The position numbers and the translations under genes were made by a program. A stretch of DNA of 12,900 nucleotides from Saccoglossus kowalevskii (Eukaryota; Hemichordata; Enteropneusta; Harrimaniidae). Below are positions 1-8,470 of this stretch, piece after piece. Every line of letters starts with the position of its first letter. Within the stretch, counting starts at the first letter, position 1. The stretch is taken from the NCBI RefSeq assembly GCF_000003605.2, contig NW_003156258.1:60363-73262 (forward strand), in the 5' to 3' direction. The notes under the pieces were generated by a model. That model was not told the origin of the DNA and ran no database searches. It saw nothing but the letters and a program-made list of their open reading frames with translations.

Positions 1-207
1 ACCTTTGATGTGTATCACCAGTGATCAGTCAAGTAGAAATAGTCAAAATATTTTATCAGATTTTCTCAATTTTTGCATGATATTTTCATACAGGACATCT
101 GTTGTTCAAACTCAGGGAAGACTTTATACTGATGAATAAGGTGACCAAGTTTGATAAAGTTTGGAATAGAATTAGTAAAGTTATTATGCACACAATAACA
201 ATTATTA
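1..207. other. Intronic sequence, left edge
   Basis: No gene is seen. The part from about 138 contains ACCAAGTTTGATAAAGTTTG, a phrase similar to the accaagttt motif present in the other dispersed repeats of this window. It is probably part of a degenerate repeat leading into the ACG tract. It lies in the unfinished intron downstream (in transcript order) of the HRDIK exon. Confidence 0.5.
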
Positions 208-237
208 ACGACGACGACAATGACGACGACGACAACG
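208..237. repeat. Imperfect (ACG)n microsatellite
   Basis: There are two runs of three to four ACG units separated by an ACAATG interruption, ending near ACAACGCCGG. In one frame the run encodes an Asp-rich stretch that is only a by-product of the repeat. The sequence just after it (TAATATACCTTTCC at 257-270) recurs at 12559-12572, suggesting that the microsatellite sits inside a dispersed element. Confidence 0.85.
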
Positions 238-639
238 CCGGACAAAATTTTTCCCTTAATATACCTTTCCCTTCCATCTTTGATGGTACGAGCAAGGTAA
301 AAACTACCCCGGGAACTGAATTGATACCATTTTTTGCGACAATCGTAGGTTAGACCATGGAGCAAGGGGACAACAACAATAAAATCACGCCCAAGTTTTT
401 ATATTTGTAATGATTCAGATTGCAGTGCTGGTTGCCGGTGAAAGTACTGCTGTCTGCAGACTGCACGCCACGTTCGGGATCGTTTTGTAATTTGAATTAT
501 GAATACAATGGCTCTGCGGAACGCAGTGAATTACATCCTGCCATAATGTTTTATCCTCAAATAATTCACCAAATGAAACTCCTCGCAAGAGAGTTTGACT
601 TTTATTATGCTGTGTCAAATCTCTCCACTTCATGTTTGG
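238..639. other. Intronic sequence, no gene recognised
   Basis: This part follows the ACG tract and precedes the LINE fragment. The first 60 bases look like part of a dispersed repeat. The rest, including short open frames on both strands, shows no domain I recognise and no endonuclease motifs that would extend the LINE upstream. Confidence 0.5.
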
Positions 640-1737
640 TACAATGTAATAAAATATAGAAAACTCAATGGCATCAATATGGAAATGTTTAGGAGGGAGG
701 TGTCCGAGTTACTTATTGTTTCCACTGATATGGATGTCAATAATATGGAGTCCACATATAATGAAACAATGGGTAAAATAATTGATGATTTTGCTCTTCT
801 AATTACTGGAAGTGTCCAGTCGCGTGTGAGGCAGCCATGGTTCAATTCAACTATGAAGGATATGAAAATTGAAAAACGCAAGTTCAGAGAGGAAATGGCG
901 ATGCAGAGGAGCGCAGTTGGATTATGATAATTTCAAAGCTATGAGGTTGGACATGAATTGTTTTATGTGGAAATGTAAGCTTGAGTATTTTGCGGGTCTC
1001 ATTTGCGAACATGAAGGTGATCAAAAACAATTGGTTCACATAATTGACAGATTATTTCACACAAAGAAAGAAATACCATATCCCGACTCTTGTCCACCTT
1101 TGGATTTGGCATGTCATTTCAATGACTATTTCATTAACAAGATTAATGTAATAAGGTCCAGTTTTAGTGACACTGTTGTTCCTACCAATTCGATTCGTCA
1201 TGTTGACCATGCTTTAAAGGAATTTGAATTACATTGTACTATTGGAAGATGATGTTTTAAATCTAATTAAGGCATCGCCCAGCAAGTCATGTGACTTAGA
1301 CCCCCTTTCCACACGAGTGTTAAAACAGTGTATTGGTGAGATTAGTGGCTATATAAAATGTATTGTTAATTCCTCACTATCTAATGGTGTTTTCCCATCA
1401 AAGTTAAAAGAAGCTATAATATTACCATTGTTAAAAAAAACAGGGCCATGACATGGCATACAGTAACTATCGACCGGTATCAAATGTTTCATTTGTCTCA
1501 AAAATAAGTGAAAAAGCTGTTCCTATTCAAGTACTGTCGCATATTAGGAAGAACTCACTGGAGGAAACATTCCAGTCAGCATATAAAAAGTTTCACAGTA
1601 CAGAGACTGCCTTATCCAAAGTACAAAATGATATATTAATGTCCATGGACAGCCAAAATGTTTGTGTTTTAGTACTTTTAGATTTGAGTGCAGCATTTGA
1701 CACTGTGATAGTCAGTTCCAGTGGCTTTGCTTTCTGA
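640..1737 (+). pseudogene. Broken CR1/L2-like LINE ORF2 fragment (pre-RT linker and RT N-terminus)
   Basis: This is a dead non-LTR retrotransposon fragment on the strand opposite the kinase gene. Seen: four consecutive frames each give part of one protein. About 650-905 gives YRKLNGINMEMFRREV and later QPWFNSTMKDMKIEKRKFREE-type linker sequence. About 905-1235 gives GDQKQLVHIIDRLFHTKK and ACHFNDYFINKI. About 1238-1448 gives EDDVLNLIKASPSKSCDLDP and LKEAIILPLLKK. 1453-1720 gives YSNYRPVSNVSFVSKISEK, FQSAYKKFHSTETAL and VLVLLDLSAAFDTV. The last is RT motif A, with its catalytic Asp. Known: this block order is typical of CR1/L2-clade ORF2 between the endonuclease and the RT palm. The endonuclease domain is absent upstream and the RT is cut right after motif A, so the copy is truncated and has at least three frameshifts. 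It lies in the incomplete left intron of the kinase gene. Clade assignment is by motif memory, not search. Confidence 0.88.
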
Positions 1738-1765
1738 GAAAAAAAATCTGGCTCTGTACCTGAAG

Positions 1766-1780
1766 AAAAAAAAAAAAAAA
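1766..1780 (+). repeat. 15-base poly(A) tract downstream of RT fragment
   Basis: An uninterrupted run of 15 A, preceded by a shorter A7 run near 1739-1746, begins about 30 bp after the LINE reading frame ends. It could be the tail of a truncated or nested retrocopy, or a slippage tract; no target-site duplication was identified. Confidence 0.7.
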
Positions 1781-2078
1781 GAACATTTAGCCCAAAGTAA
1801 ACAGAGGTTGTAGCATATGTGCTCCCATTGGCTGTTAGATTTAATTAAAAAAGCTATTTGTGTACCGTCTTTTCAGTATGAAAACATATTACTTAATATA
1901 TTTATGCCAGCCAGAAAGAAATTGCTGTTTACACTGAGCAATTAGAAATATACATGGTCAACAATTGATGCATGTCTAGCAATATACTGTTTGAAAGGCT
2001 GCAAGACGTAATGAAGTAGCAAACCAATCACTACTCGAGTCGGACTGGCTGGAAAACTGCACCGTACATACAAAAATT
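1781..2078. other. Intronic sequence between the A tract and the RT-like remnant
   Basis: No reading frame or family is recognised. Its position suggests either an insertion that split the LINE or unrelated intron flank. Confidence 0.4.
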
Positions 2079-2106
2079 TATGCAAATGATATATGAGCAG
2101 CTCCAC
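2079..2106 (+). pseudogene. Possible decayed RT motif C remnant (YAND-like)
   Basis: The reading YANDI, a stop, then after a one-base shift QLH resembles the YADDxQLY catalytic motif C of CR1/L2 reverse transcriptases. It lies about 350 bp downstream of motif A, farther than the roughly 200 bp expected, with a 15-A tract and unrelated sequence between. It could be the same LINE interrupted by an insertion. The match is short, so chance resemblance is quite possible. Confidence 0.3.
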
Positions 2107-2183
2107 CAAATATTAAAATATTCTTTCCATAGTTATGACTCTAATGTGAATGTGATTTTCCACTCCTTAGCAATACTAGTTTG

Positions 2184-2218
2184 TGTATTGTATTGTATTG
2201 TATTGTATTGTATTGTAT
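2184..2218. repeat. (TATTG)n microsatellite, about 6-7 units
   Basis: Six perfect TATTG pentamers at 2186-2215 with partial units at both sides. The tract creates a spurious ILYCIVLYCIV-like reading frame. It may represent simple-sequence growth near an old LINE 3' end. Confidence 0.95.
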
Positions 2219-2640
2219 CATACAAGTTTATTGTGATTCTATATGTGTTTGTAATATTATTTAGCTTTATTTAGCATTCTGTTTAGTTGGTTAACTTTAC
2301 TGTATCTTAATGTAGTTTATTTTATTTTTATACGACCATAGAACAACTCACTGTAGCTTGTTTTAATGTTGAATAAAAATTAAAATCAGTCACTGTATGG
2401 TGGTGACATATTGCGCAAAATTGTTGATAGGACAATACTTTTCTCGATTTGCGTGCCCTCGTGCGTCGATAAAAAATGCATGGAATGGTCGGCAGTATCG
2501 ATCAAGTTCGTCTACGTTTATTTGGGACATTTAGCATTGTGGGCAAGCTCTCCTGAGTAGCGACATATTTTTAACTTCGCCTATGGTGTGATCAGTAGAT
2601 TACGTAAATAAACCAACACTTTCAATGAGTACATGCCGAC
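2219..2640. other. Intronic sequence, low-copy in appearance
   Basis: An AT-rich stretch with an AATAAA hexamer near 2371 on the plus strand is followed from about 2400 by more mixed-composition sequence with several CpG dinucleotides (for example TCGATTTGCGTGCCCTCGTG). No gene, and no match to the tandem families elsewhere in this window. Confidence 0.5.
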
Positions 2641-3163
2641 CCAACTAAACTTGTTTATGGCTGTTTACGATCACCAAACCCCAGACACAAACGATAATAC
2701 AAAGTGTATAAATACCATAACAAGCACAGTTTCTTACCTTTGAAATTGATGAGACACAATTTTGTCCATATAAGTGTTGCGCAAATAAAGATACAATTCC
2801 GGGATACGATATCCTCACACAAAAATGACTGTGATTTCCACCGAGACGAGAACTGCGTATGCGTCATCAAAACTCGGATTATATAAACTCGGGTAATTTC
2901 AGGAAAAGTCAGATTTTCCAGCAGTTTTGAAGGAAAAATGTTAAAAATCAAAGAAAAACACAATGAAACTTTGAAGAATCGAAAAAATAACTTGATAGCA
3001 CCATCAATTCTAGTCTTTGTACCAACTCTGAACTGAAATGGATCACACATGTGTGAGAAAAAGCTGGTAACATGAAAACGGATAACAAACGGATGCAGAC
3101 ACGACCCAAATTAATATCCCCTGCCCGGATCGTGTAATGTCATGCGCTGTTGATCAGTTATTA
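2641..3163 (-). other. Low-copy intronic block with cryptic exon-like signal
   Basis: The minus strand holds a 131-codon open frame (3050-2655) with no recognisable domain. Within it a near-consensus donor, CAAAG followed by GTAAGA, occurs with GT at 2737-2736. About 115-130 bp upstream on the same strand is TGACGCATACGCAGT (2866-2852), which resembles a degenerate NRF1-type palindrome. This could be a first exon or alternative promoter inside the intron, or chance. I do not call a gene. Confidence 0.25.
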
Positions 3164-3208
3164 CTGTAAATAGCGCAATATAAGTAAAGAAATTATTATT
3201 ATTATTAA
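3164..3208 (+). repeat. Retroelement-like 3' tail with (ATT)n
   Basis: TGTAAATAGCGCAATATAAG is followed by a short A-rich linker and an ATT run at 3191-3208. A GCGC-ATATAA segment leading to (ATT)n is reminiscent of tails of CR1/L2-type LINEs or their SINE partners. The body of the element is not delimited. Confidence 0.45.
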
Positions 3209-3358
3209 TGTAACAGCAGGGTTGCGTGAATCCACATCTACCATTGGTTGACTGTCGGCATACCTTCGATGGTTCACACAACGTTTCAAAACTGTTTTCT
3301 ATTTACACCACAGCAATGCTCAACAATATAAATCAGTCTTTTGTTTTATGTGTTACTC

Positions 3359-3486
3359 GAACTCTCAGTCAACTGTTTTTGTGGCATTGCGAACTCTCAA
3401 TCGTCAGTTTTTTTTCAATTGTGAACTCTCAATCGTCAGTTTTTTTACAATTGCGAACTCTCAATCGTTAGTTTTTTTGCCATTGC
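3359..3486. repeat. 32-bp minisatellite, four units plus a fading fifth
   Basis: GAACTCTC begins at exactly 3359, 3391, 3423 and 3455, with a degenerate GACGCTCG at 3487, so the period is strictly 32 bp. The unit reads roughly GAACTCTCAATCGTCAGTTT, then a T run, then CAATTGC. Units 2-4 differ by a few substitutions and unit 1 is the most diverged. A poorly aligned half unit may precede it near 3331. Because 32 is not a multiple of 3, the translated frames vary by unit, so it is not a coding repeat. Confidence 0.95.
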
Positions 3487-3532
3487 GACGCTCGCAAAGG
3501 CCGTTTCACTGTACATTTACATACTTCCTAAA

Positions 3533-3882
3533 TTTGAATAAAAACTGACAAAGCATATCCAAAATACGACATTTTCAAAAAACAAGATGGCTGCCAGTTG
3601 GCCATCTTTGATCCAATTGTGAAATAAATCGTCATGGACATGTATCCTAACATGTATAATCTATGTACCAAGTTTGAATGAAAACTGACAAAGCATGTTC
3701 AAAATACAACATTTTCAGAAAACAAGATGGCTGCCAGTCGGCCATTTTGAATCCAAACGCTAAACAGAACAGAATCGGTCCAAGGGATTCTGAGATATGA
3801 CTGCGGATGGAGGGACGGACGCACGGACGGGCGGAGACCGAATTATAAGTCCCTGTTTTCGGACTTCGTACGAACAGGGACT
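3533..3882 (+). repeat. Dispersed repeat family A: two 140-bp units plus GGACGG-rich end and hairpin
   Basis: TTTGAATAAAAACTGACAAA at 3533 and TTTGAATGAAAACTGACAAA at 3673 start two similar units of 140 bp. Each contains AACAAGATGGCTGCCAGT followed by a GGCCAT arm. The second unit runs into GGATGGAGGGACGGACGCAC and a terminal hairpin. This is probably a non-autonomous mobile element; no coding capacity and no target-site duplication were identified. Confidence 0.85.
3848..3882 (+). repeat. Terminal hairpin of family A (10-bp perfect stem)
   Basis: AGTCCCTGTT at 3848-3857 pairs perfectly with AACAGGGACT at 3873-3882 across a 15-nt loop. It directly abuts the first family B unit at 3883, which marks it as the likely end of the family A element. 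Confidence 0.85.
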
Positions 3883-4800
3883 AACAAATCTGAGAGAGGC
3901 CCACATGTAGTACCTATATATGTAATATCAAAGCAATTGGACTTGTGATTTTTAACACGAAGTCGAAAATATCACTTTTTACCATAAATTAAAATAATTT
4001 TCATCAAAATTGAAGATATCATCAAGAAATGAACAAATCTGAGAGAGGTCTACCTATAGTACTTATACATGTATGCATAATATCAAAGTAATCAGACTTG
4101 CAGTTTTCAACAAGAAGTCGAAAATATAACTTTTTACCATAAATTAAAAAAATTTTCATCAGAATTGAAGATATCATTAAGAAATGAACAAATCTGAGAG
4201 AGGTCTACCTATAGTACTTATACATGTATGCATAATATCAAAGTAATCAGACTTGCAATTTTCAACAAGAAGTCGAAAATATAACTTTTTACCAAAACAT
4301 ACAAAAATATTCACCAAAATTAGAGAATTAAAGATATCATTACAAAACGAACAAATCTGAGAGAGGTCTACCTGTAGTACCTATATATGTAATATCAAAG
4401 CAATTTGAGTTACGGTTTTTAACAAGAAGTCGAAAATATCACTTTCTACCAAAAATGACAAAAATATTCACCAAAATTAGAGAATTAAAGATATCATTAC
4501 AAAATGAACAAATCTGAGAGAGGTCCACATGTAGTACCTATATATGTGATATCAAAGCAATCTGAATCTGACGTTTTTTTACAAGAAATCCAAAATATCA
4601 CTTTTTACCAAAAATGACAAAAATATTCATGAAATGAACAAATCTGAGAAAGAACCATCCAAGGTAATTGCATATCAAATTTGAAAACATTCTGACCTGC
4701 AGTTTTGAAGAAGAAGTTGAAATTGTGAAGTTGGCGCCGATGACGACAGACGCAGTACTTGAGATGTCAGCAGTTAACAGCCATATACATGCATCTCAAA
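3883..4800 (+). repeat. Tandem array of family B, six units of about 130-163 bp
   Basis: The anchor AACAAATCTGAGAGAGG starts at 3883, 4032, 4187, 4350, 4507 and (diverged) 4637, giving periods of 149, 155, 163, 157 and 130 bp. Each unit then has a TAGTACCTATA-type segment, AATATCAAAG, ACAAGAAGTCGAAAATAT and CTTTTTACCA, followed by an ATTCACCAAAA or TTTTCATCAAAA segment and AAAGATATCATTA. Units 2 and 3 are the most alike. The last unit degrades into GGCGCCGATGACGACAGACG. Non-coding, intronic, antisense to the kinase gene as read here. Confidence 0.95.
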
Positions 4801-5085
4801 ACTAAGTGAAGTGAAATTATATTTACACAGTATTTCTACCCTTCAGATTTACCCATTACTAAAACAAGCAACGTCATAGTTTAAATAGACCTACTGTTTT
4901 TTGTGACTTGTCTTAATGTTCTATTTATGATATATTAGTGATTTGCCATGGTTATTGTTACCACAATATTCTAAATCACTGCTATTGTAGTTTATATGAT
5001 TGTTGCTATGGCAATTGCAATTGTTAACAACTTGTTAAAGATCATACCAATCGTCAAAGTAATATTCACTTAAAATAAGGAATTG
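4801..5085. other. Intronic sequence, nothing recognised
   Basis: AT-rich sequence between two family B regions, containing TATGGCAATTGCAATTG. No gene or clear repeat. Confidence 0.5.
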
Positions 5086-5345
5086 AATATATCACCATGA
5101 AATGAACAAACCTGACAGAGGTCTACCAAAGGTAATTGAAGAAGAAGTTGGAAGTAGCATTTTTGTTACCAAAAATGACAAAAATATTCATGAAAAAATA
5201 TTGCAAAAAAATAGGGAATTAAAGATTTCATCACCAAATTAACAAAACTGATAAAGGTCATCTACAACCATCAATGCAGCTACAAAACAAAAATTAAGTC
5301 AAATTGGCGGTTTTAGAGAAAAAATCACCCATCCAGACACAGCAC
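5086..5345 (+). repeat. Degenerate family B copies next to the HRDIK exon
   Basis: AACAAACCTGACAGAGGTCT at 5105 and AACAAAACTGATAAAGGTCA at 5241 are diverged B anchors. ACCAAAAATGACAAAAATAT lies between them, and the first unit has lost much of its middle. They lie within about 160-400 bp of the exon at 5503-5662. Confidence 0.75.
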
Positions 5346-5502
5346 CATGAGTATAGCTCAGCAGACCTGTCAAAATAAAAAACCAACATGCTTGGTATAG
5401 AACCTGAAGCTGGTACAGTAATATATCTGCTGACTGGTAGTGAATCAATCAACACCCATCCAGGAATAATCAATCAGCTATTATCACAATATATGAACAA
5501 AC

Positions 5503-5662
5503 CTTTGATATCTCTGTGTACAATGCCATGTTCATGTAGTTTATTTATAGCTTGTGTTATTTCATATGAATATCTTCTTATCAAATGCTCTGGAAGATCT
5601 TGCTTAGCAGCTTCTGCTAATGTTCCTTCATCGCAATATTCCATGAATATCAACAACTCATC
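5503..5662 (-). CDS. MAP3K4: MAP3K4-like kinase exon: hinge to HRDIK catalytic loop
   Basis: This 160-nt internal exon (53 codons plus one base) encodes the hinge and the start of the C-lobe. Seen: it opens DELLIFMEYCDEGTLAEAAK, continues PEHLIRRYSYEITQAINKLH, and ends EHGIVHRDIK plus the first base of a Gly codon. MEYCDEGTL is the hinge region and HRDIK is the catalytic loop, with Asp as catalytic base and Lys as phosphate contact. Both are intact, as expected of an active Ser/Thr kinase. The acceptor is a T-rich tract ending AAG at 5663; the donor is GGTTTGTTC, with GT at 5502-5501. The coding frame begins with GAT at 5662, so the exon extends upstream of any internal start-like codon. It joins in phase 0 to VELHR upstream, as the family's VELHREEMYIF predicts. 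The following exon (ANIF and the DFG motif) is not seen in the 5.5 kb to the left. Confidence 0.93.
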
Positions 5663-6759
5663 CTTAAAAAATCAAATAAAAAAACAAACAAATAGTTGTA
5701 GCCCAATTAAGTATTAAATTGTTAATACCTGGTATATAGGCTTGGACAGACCATAGGCCAAGTAACACAGGATATATTTGCATAATATTTATACGAATCA
5801 CACTGGAAATAATAAATTAACCATCAATGACCTAGCTAAACTGTCAGCAGAACAAAGGCATTTCCTTTATCTTTATAAATATTTATAAATATCAATGACA
5901 GTTTAATCAAATCAGACAATCAACAAGCACAGAGTGCGTTGACATTTAAAAATTTTATTCCATTGGTCAATAGAAACTTTTTGTTTTAGTTTGTGAAATT
6001 TAAAAATATATATAAAGATGAATAGAATGACTGACTGGATTATCATTTAGTTTACTGTTTTTGACAGGCATTTTGAATGCATAAAGCTGCCACTTTAAAC
6101 TTGTTCATGAATCATATGTTACAAGATGACTGAAAAGAACAACAGATGAATAAAATGTCCAAACAAATGAGTGGAGTGTTATATACTCAGGGCTCTATTC
6201 AAGTGTGTTTAAAGTAACATCATAAACATCAGAACTGGCACATTTATTCACCATGATGCAACTGGCTTGGGTCACATACTTCTGTTATTGGTTTATTAGT
6301 TTTGTAGTGATTTTATGAGCATTGTCAAAATTGTTAATGTAGAAAAACAGTTGTTTAGAAAATTAGTTGATCTTTTTGTAAAACAAATCCAGAGATGTGT
6401 CTCAAATCAGCCTCTTCATGAAATATTCATGCAGTGATTCATGCTTGTGAATTAGAACAAGAATTCCAATTTAAATATTGCTGCATGTTTCTGGGTTATA
6501 CTATGACACTGACAGTGTACATGTCAAAAGTCTATATAACTTCGATCATCTACAAGGTAATCCGCTAGTATGTACCGGTATGTCTATTTTGTGACACCAA
6601 GTCTACCAATTGTCTACAATGTTACAAAATTCATAATATTGTTCATAAATTCATAGAAACCAATTACTGTGTGAATGAAAATTTGAGACAACATTTATGG
6701 ATTACTGATATCCAACCTGTGCTGTGGATTATTAAATTAAAAATAAAATATTTACTTAC
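5663..6759 (-). other. Intron between helix-C exon and hinge exon (about 1.10 kb)
   Basis: Bounded by donor GTAAGT at 6759-6754 and an AAG acceptor at 5665-5663 preceded by a T-rich tract. Apart from AT-rich sequence with a TATTTATAAATATTTATAAA stretch near 5870-5890, I see no repeat family or gene. It is the least repetitive of the introns. Confidence 0.8.
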
Positions 6760-6876
6760 ACGGTGGAGTTCAACCCCATAATATCTGACTAAATTATGAT
6801 GTTGTATTCCTTCAAAAGTTTTTATTTCATCTGCAATATCCTTTATAATACTGTGTTCATTTCGGACATACCTCAT
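6760..6876 (-). CDS. MAP3K4: MAP3K4-like kinase exon: helix C to beta-5
   Basis: This 117-nt internal exon (39 codons, phase 0 at both ends) continues the kinase N-lobe. Seen: it starts MRYVRNEHSIIKDIADEIK and goes on through TFEGIQHHNLVRYYGVELHR. The Glu of ADEIK is the expected helix-C glutamate that salt-bridges the ATP lysine. EGIxHxNLVRYxGVELHR is a strong MAP3K4 signature. The acceptor is TTTCTGTAG just upstream at 6877 and above; the donor is a consensus GTAAGT at 6759-6754. The leading ATG is not a start codon: it directly follows the splice acceptor and joins in frame to the upstream AMKA, giving AMKAMRYV, which parallels the family's AMKEIRF. A family B repeat begins about 105 bp upstream in the intron. 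Known: this segment carries no catalytic residue except the helix-C Glu, but it positions the nucleotide. No stop or frameshift is present. Confidence 0.92.
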
Positions 6877-6945
6877 CTACAGAAACAAGACATAACATAG
6901 AACACTGATTGAAATTTTAAAACAAGCAGCCTGTCGGCTGAGATA

Positions 6946-7311
6946 GCTCAAAATTAGATAATTGAAGATATCATCACGAAATGAACAAATCTGAGAGAGG
7001 TCCACATGTAGTACCTATATATATAATATCAAAACAATCAGATTTGCGGTTTTCAACAAGAAGTCAAAATAAAATCACTTTTTACCAAAAAAGACAAAAA
7101 TATTCATTAAAATTAGAGAATTGATGATATCAATGAACAAATCTGAGAGAGGTCTACCCAAGGTACATATTCACCAAGTATCAAAGCATTCAGGCTTGTA
7201 GTTGCCAAGAAGAAGTCGAAAGAGTAAAATATTGACACGGACAACGGACAACGACAGACAATCACTCATATGATAAGCTCTGCTCGACAAAGTCAACAAC
7301 GGAGCTAAAAA
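6946..7311 (+). repeat. Family B element, two units with a probable 3' end
   Basis: AACAAATCTGAGAGAGGTCC at 6984 and AACAAATCTGAGAGAGGTCT at 7136 give a 152-bp period. The second unit passes through AAGAAGAAGTCGAAAG into GACAACGGACAACGACAGAC. It ends in AGCTCTGCTCGACAAAGTC and an AACGGAGCTAAAAA tail. AGCTC and GAGCT form a small inverted repeat at this end. The element lies just upstream of the helix-C exon acceptor, inside the large intron. Confidence 0.88.
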
Positions 7312-8319
7312 AACGTAGTTAAACTACACATGGCTTGCCCTGTATAAGTAATGGTGGATCATAGCATAGGGTTAGGAATATCATTACATATGTGGGGTAG
7401 ATATAAAGTTTAAATGTGATCAGCTAAGACTGTCAGAGATATAGATGGACAGACATACTGATGAATGCAAAATGATGTGCATGGGTACCATACCATAAAT
7501 AATGCAAAGTTTGACAAAAAACAGCCATGGCACGATGAGAAACAGGTGATGACATGTCCAATTGCTGATTTATGGTGTTTTGAGGAACAAAACTGGTCAC
7601 CAGCTTGTCAAAGGTCAGCCAGCGAAAAACAAACCGACTCACCTATGTATTCTATTATGAATCGTCTTTGCACCAACTTAAAACAAAATCAAGAAACCTC
7701 CTTGTATTGAATCAAGAAACCTTATTGTTAAATAGATCTACTGTCTTTGTGCAATGTCATTCTTCAAACAAAGTTGATAATGTGATGTATGATACTATTT
7801 GCTATGGTTACTAACATTTTTTTGCCATATCTAAACATATACCTGATTTTAGTTGTTTTTTTTTACAACTAAAATGGTCAGCAGTCAGCCATATAAATTT
7901 GAAGTGAATTGCCCAAGATATGTACAAGATATACATGTATGTCTGGAATAGAATTTGTCTTGAATCAAATAAACAAATCAAATTGATGTAAATCAACTAC
8001 CCATATTCATTAATGTTATCACCAAGTTGGAAGAAAATCCGTCAACGCAGTATACCTGATATTAATATATTTGTACAACCAAAATGGGTGCCATTCGGTC
8101 ATTTTGAAATCATTGCATGTGCATATATATATATATATCACAAAGAGTAATATGTAATTTGTTACTAGAAATGATCAAGAACAATTACATACAATTACAG
8201 AATAATATAACATGAATTGCACAATCAGCATGTCAGCTGATATAGTTCTGCTGATGCGTAGTGAGTAAGGAATATCAAATCAATCAGTCTAGCCTGAAAA
8301 TTGAAACTACAATTATACT
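7312..8319. other. Intronic sequence with hairpin and small repeats
   Basis: No gene is recognised; open frames near 7433-7814 carry no domain. It holds the T-loop hairpin at 7846-7875, two GGNCAT-type palindromic motif remnants (7871-7894 and 8081-8108) and an (AT)8 run at about 8123-8138. Confidence 0.55.
7846..7875. repeat. Perfect 11-bp inverted repeat with T8 loop
   Basis: ATTTTAGTTGT at 7846-7856 is the exact reverse complement of ACAACTAAAAT at 7865-7875, separated by eight T. No flanking homology shows what it belongs to; it may be a relic of a small foldback element. Confidence 0.8.
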
Positions 8320-8470
8320 AAATGAATTAATCTGATAAATTATTCAACGTAGCTATATATAAAATATCAAAAAAAAGAGGCTGGTGTTTTTTTCGTTTAC
8401 ATTTACAACAAGCCTTATTTACCAAAAATGACTGAAATATTCACTAAAATAAGAGAACTGAAGGGTTATC
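8320..8470 (+). repeat. Highly diverged family B copy
   Basis: AATGAATTAATCTGATAAAT corresponds to the B anchor. It is followed by TATATATAAAATATCAAA and later TTTACCAAAAATGACTGAAA and ATTCACTAAAATAAGAGAAC in the B order. Substitutions are many, so this is an old copy. Confidence 0.65.

Noticed and set aside
102-353. Asp-rich plus-strand frame and overlapping Ser/Val-rich minus-strand frames
   Set aside because: The biased composition comes only from the ACG microsatellite; no domain, no splice context.
2080-2274. Hydrophobic plus-strand frame that could look like a membrane segment
   Set aside because: The hydrophobic run is the translation of the TATTG pentamer repeat.
2655-3050. 131-codon minus-strand open frame as a gene
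   Set aside because: No recognisable domain and biased toward Phe/Leu/Cys as expected from AT-rich DNA; kept only as a weak cryptic-exon observation.
3359-3486. CRISPR array
   Set aside because: Units are contiguous 32-bp repeats with no spacers, in an animal intron.
5388-5717. Plus-strand 109-codon open frame
   Set aside because: It lies across the antisense of the hinge/HRDIK exon, whose minus-strand reading has clear kinase motifs and splice sites; the plus reading has no recognisable domain.
6664-6759. Extension of the helix-C exon past VELHR (reading VSKYFIF...)
   Set aside because: A consensus GTAAGT donor follows VELHR, and the next exon joins in phase with the family sequence; the extension is read-through into the intron.
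7433-7814. Overlapping short frames on both strands
   Set aside because: No homology recognised, no exon borders, and composition like the flanking intron.
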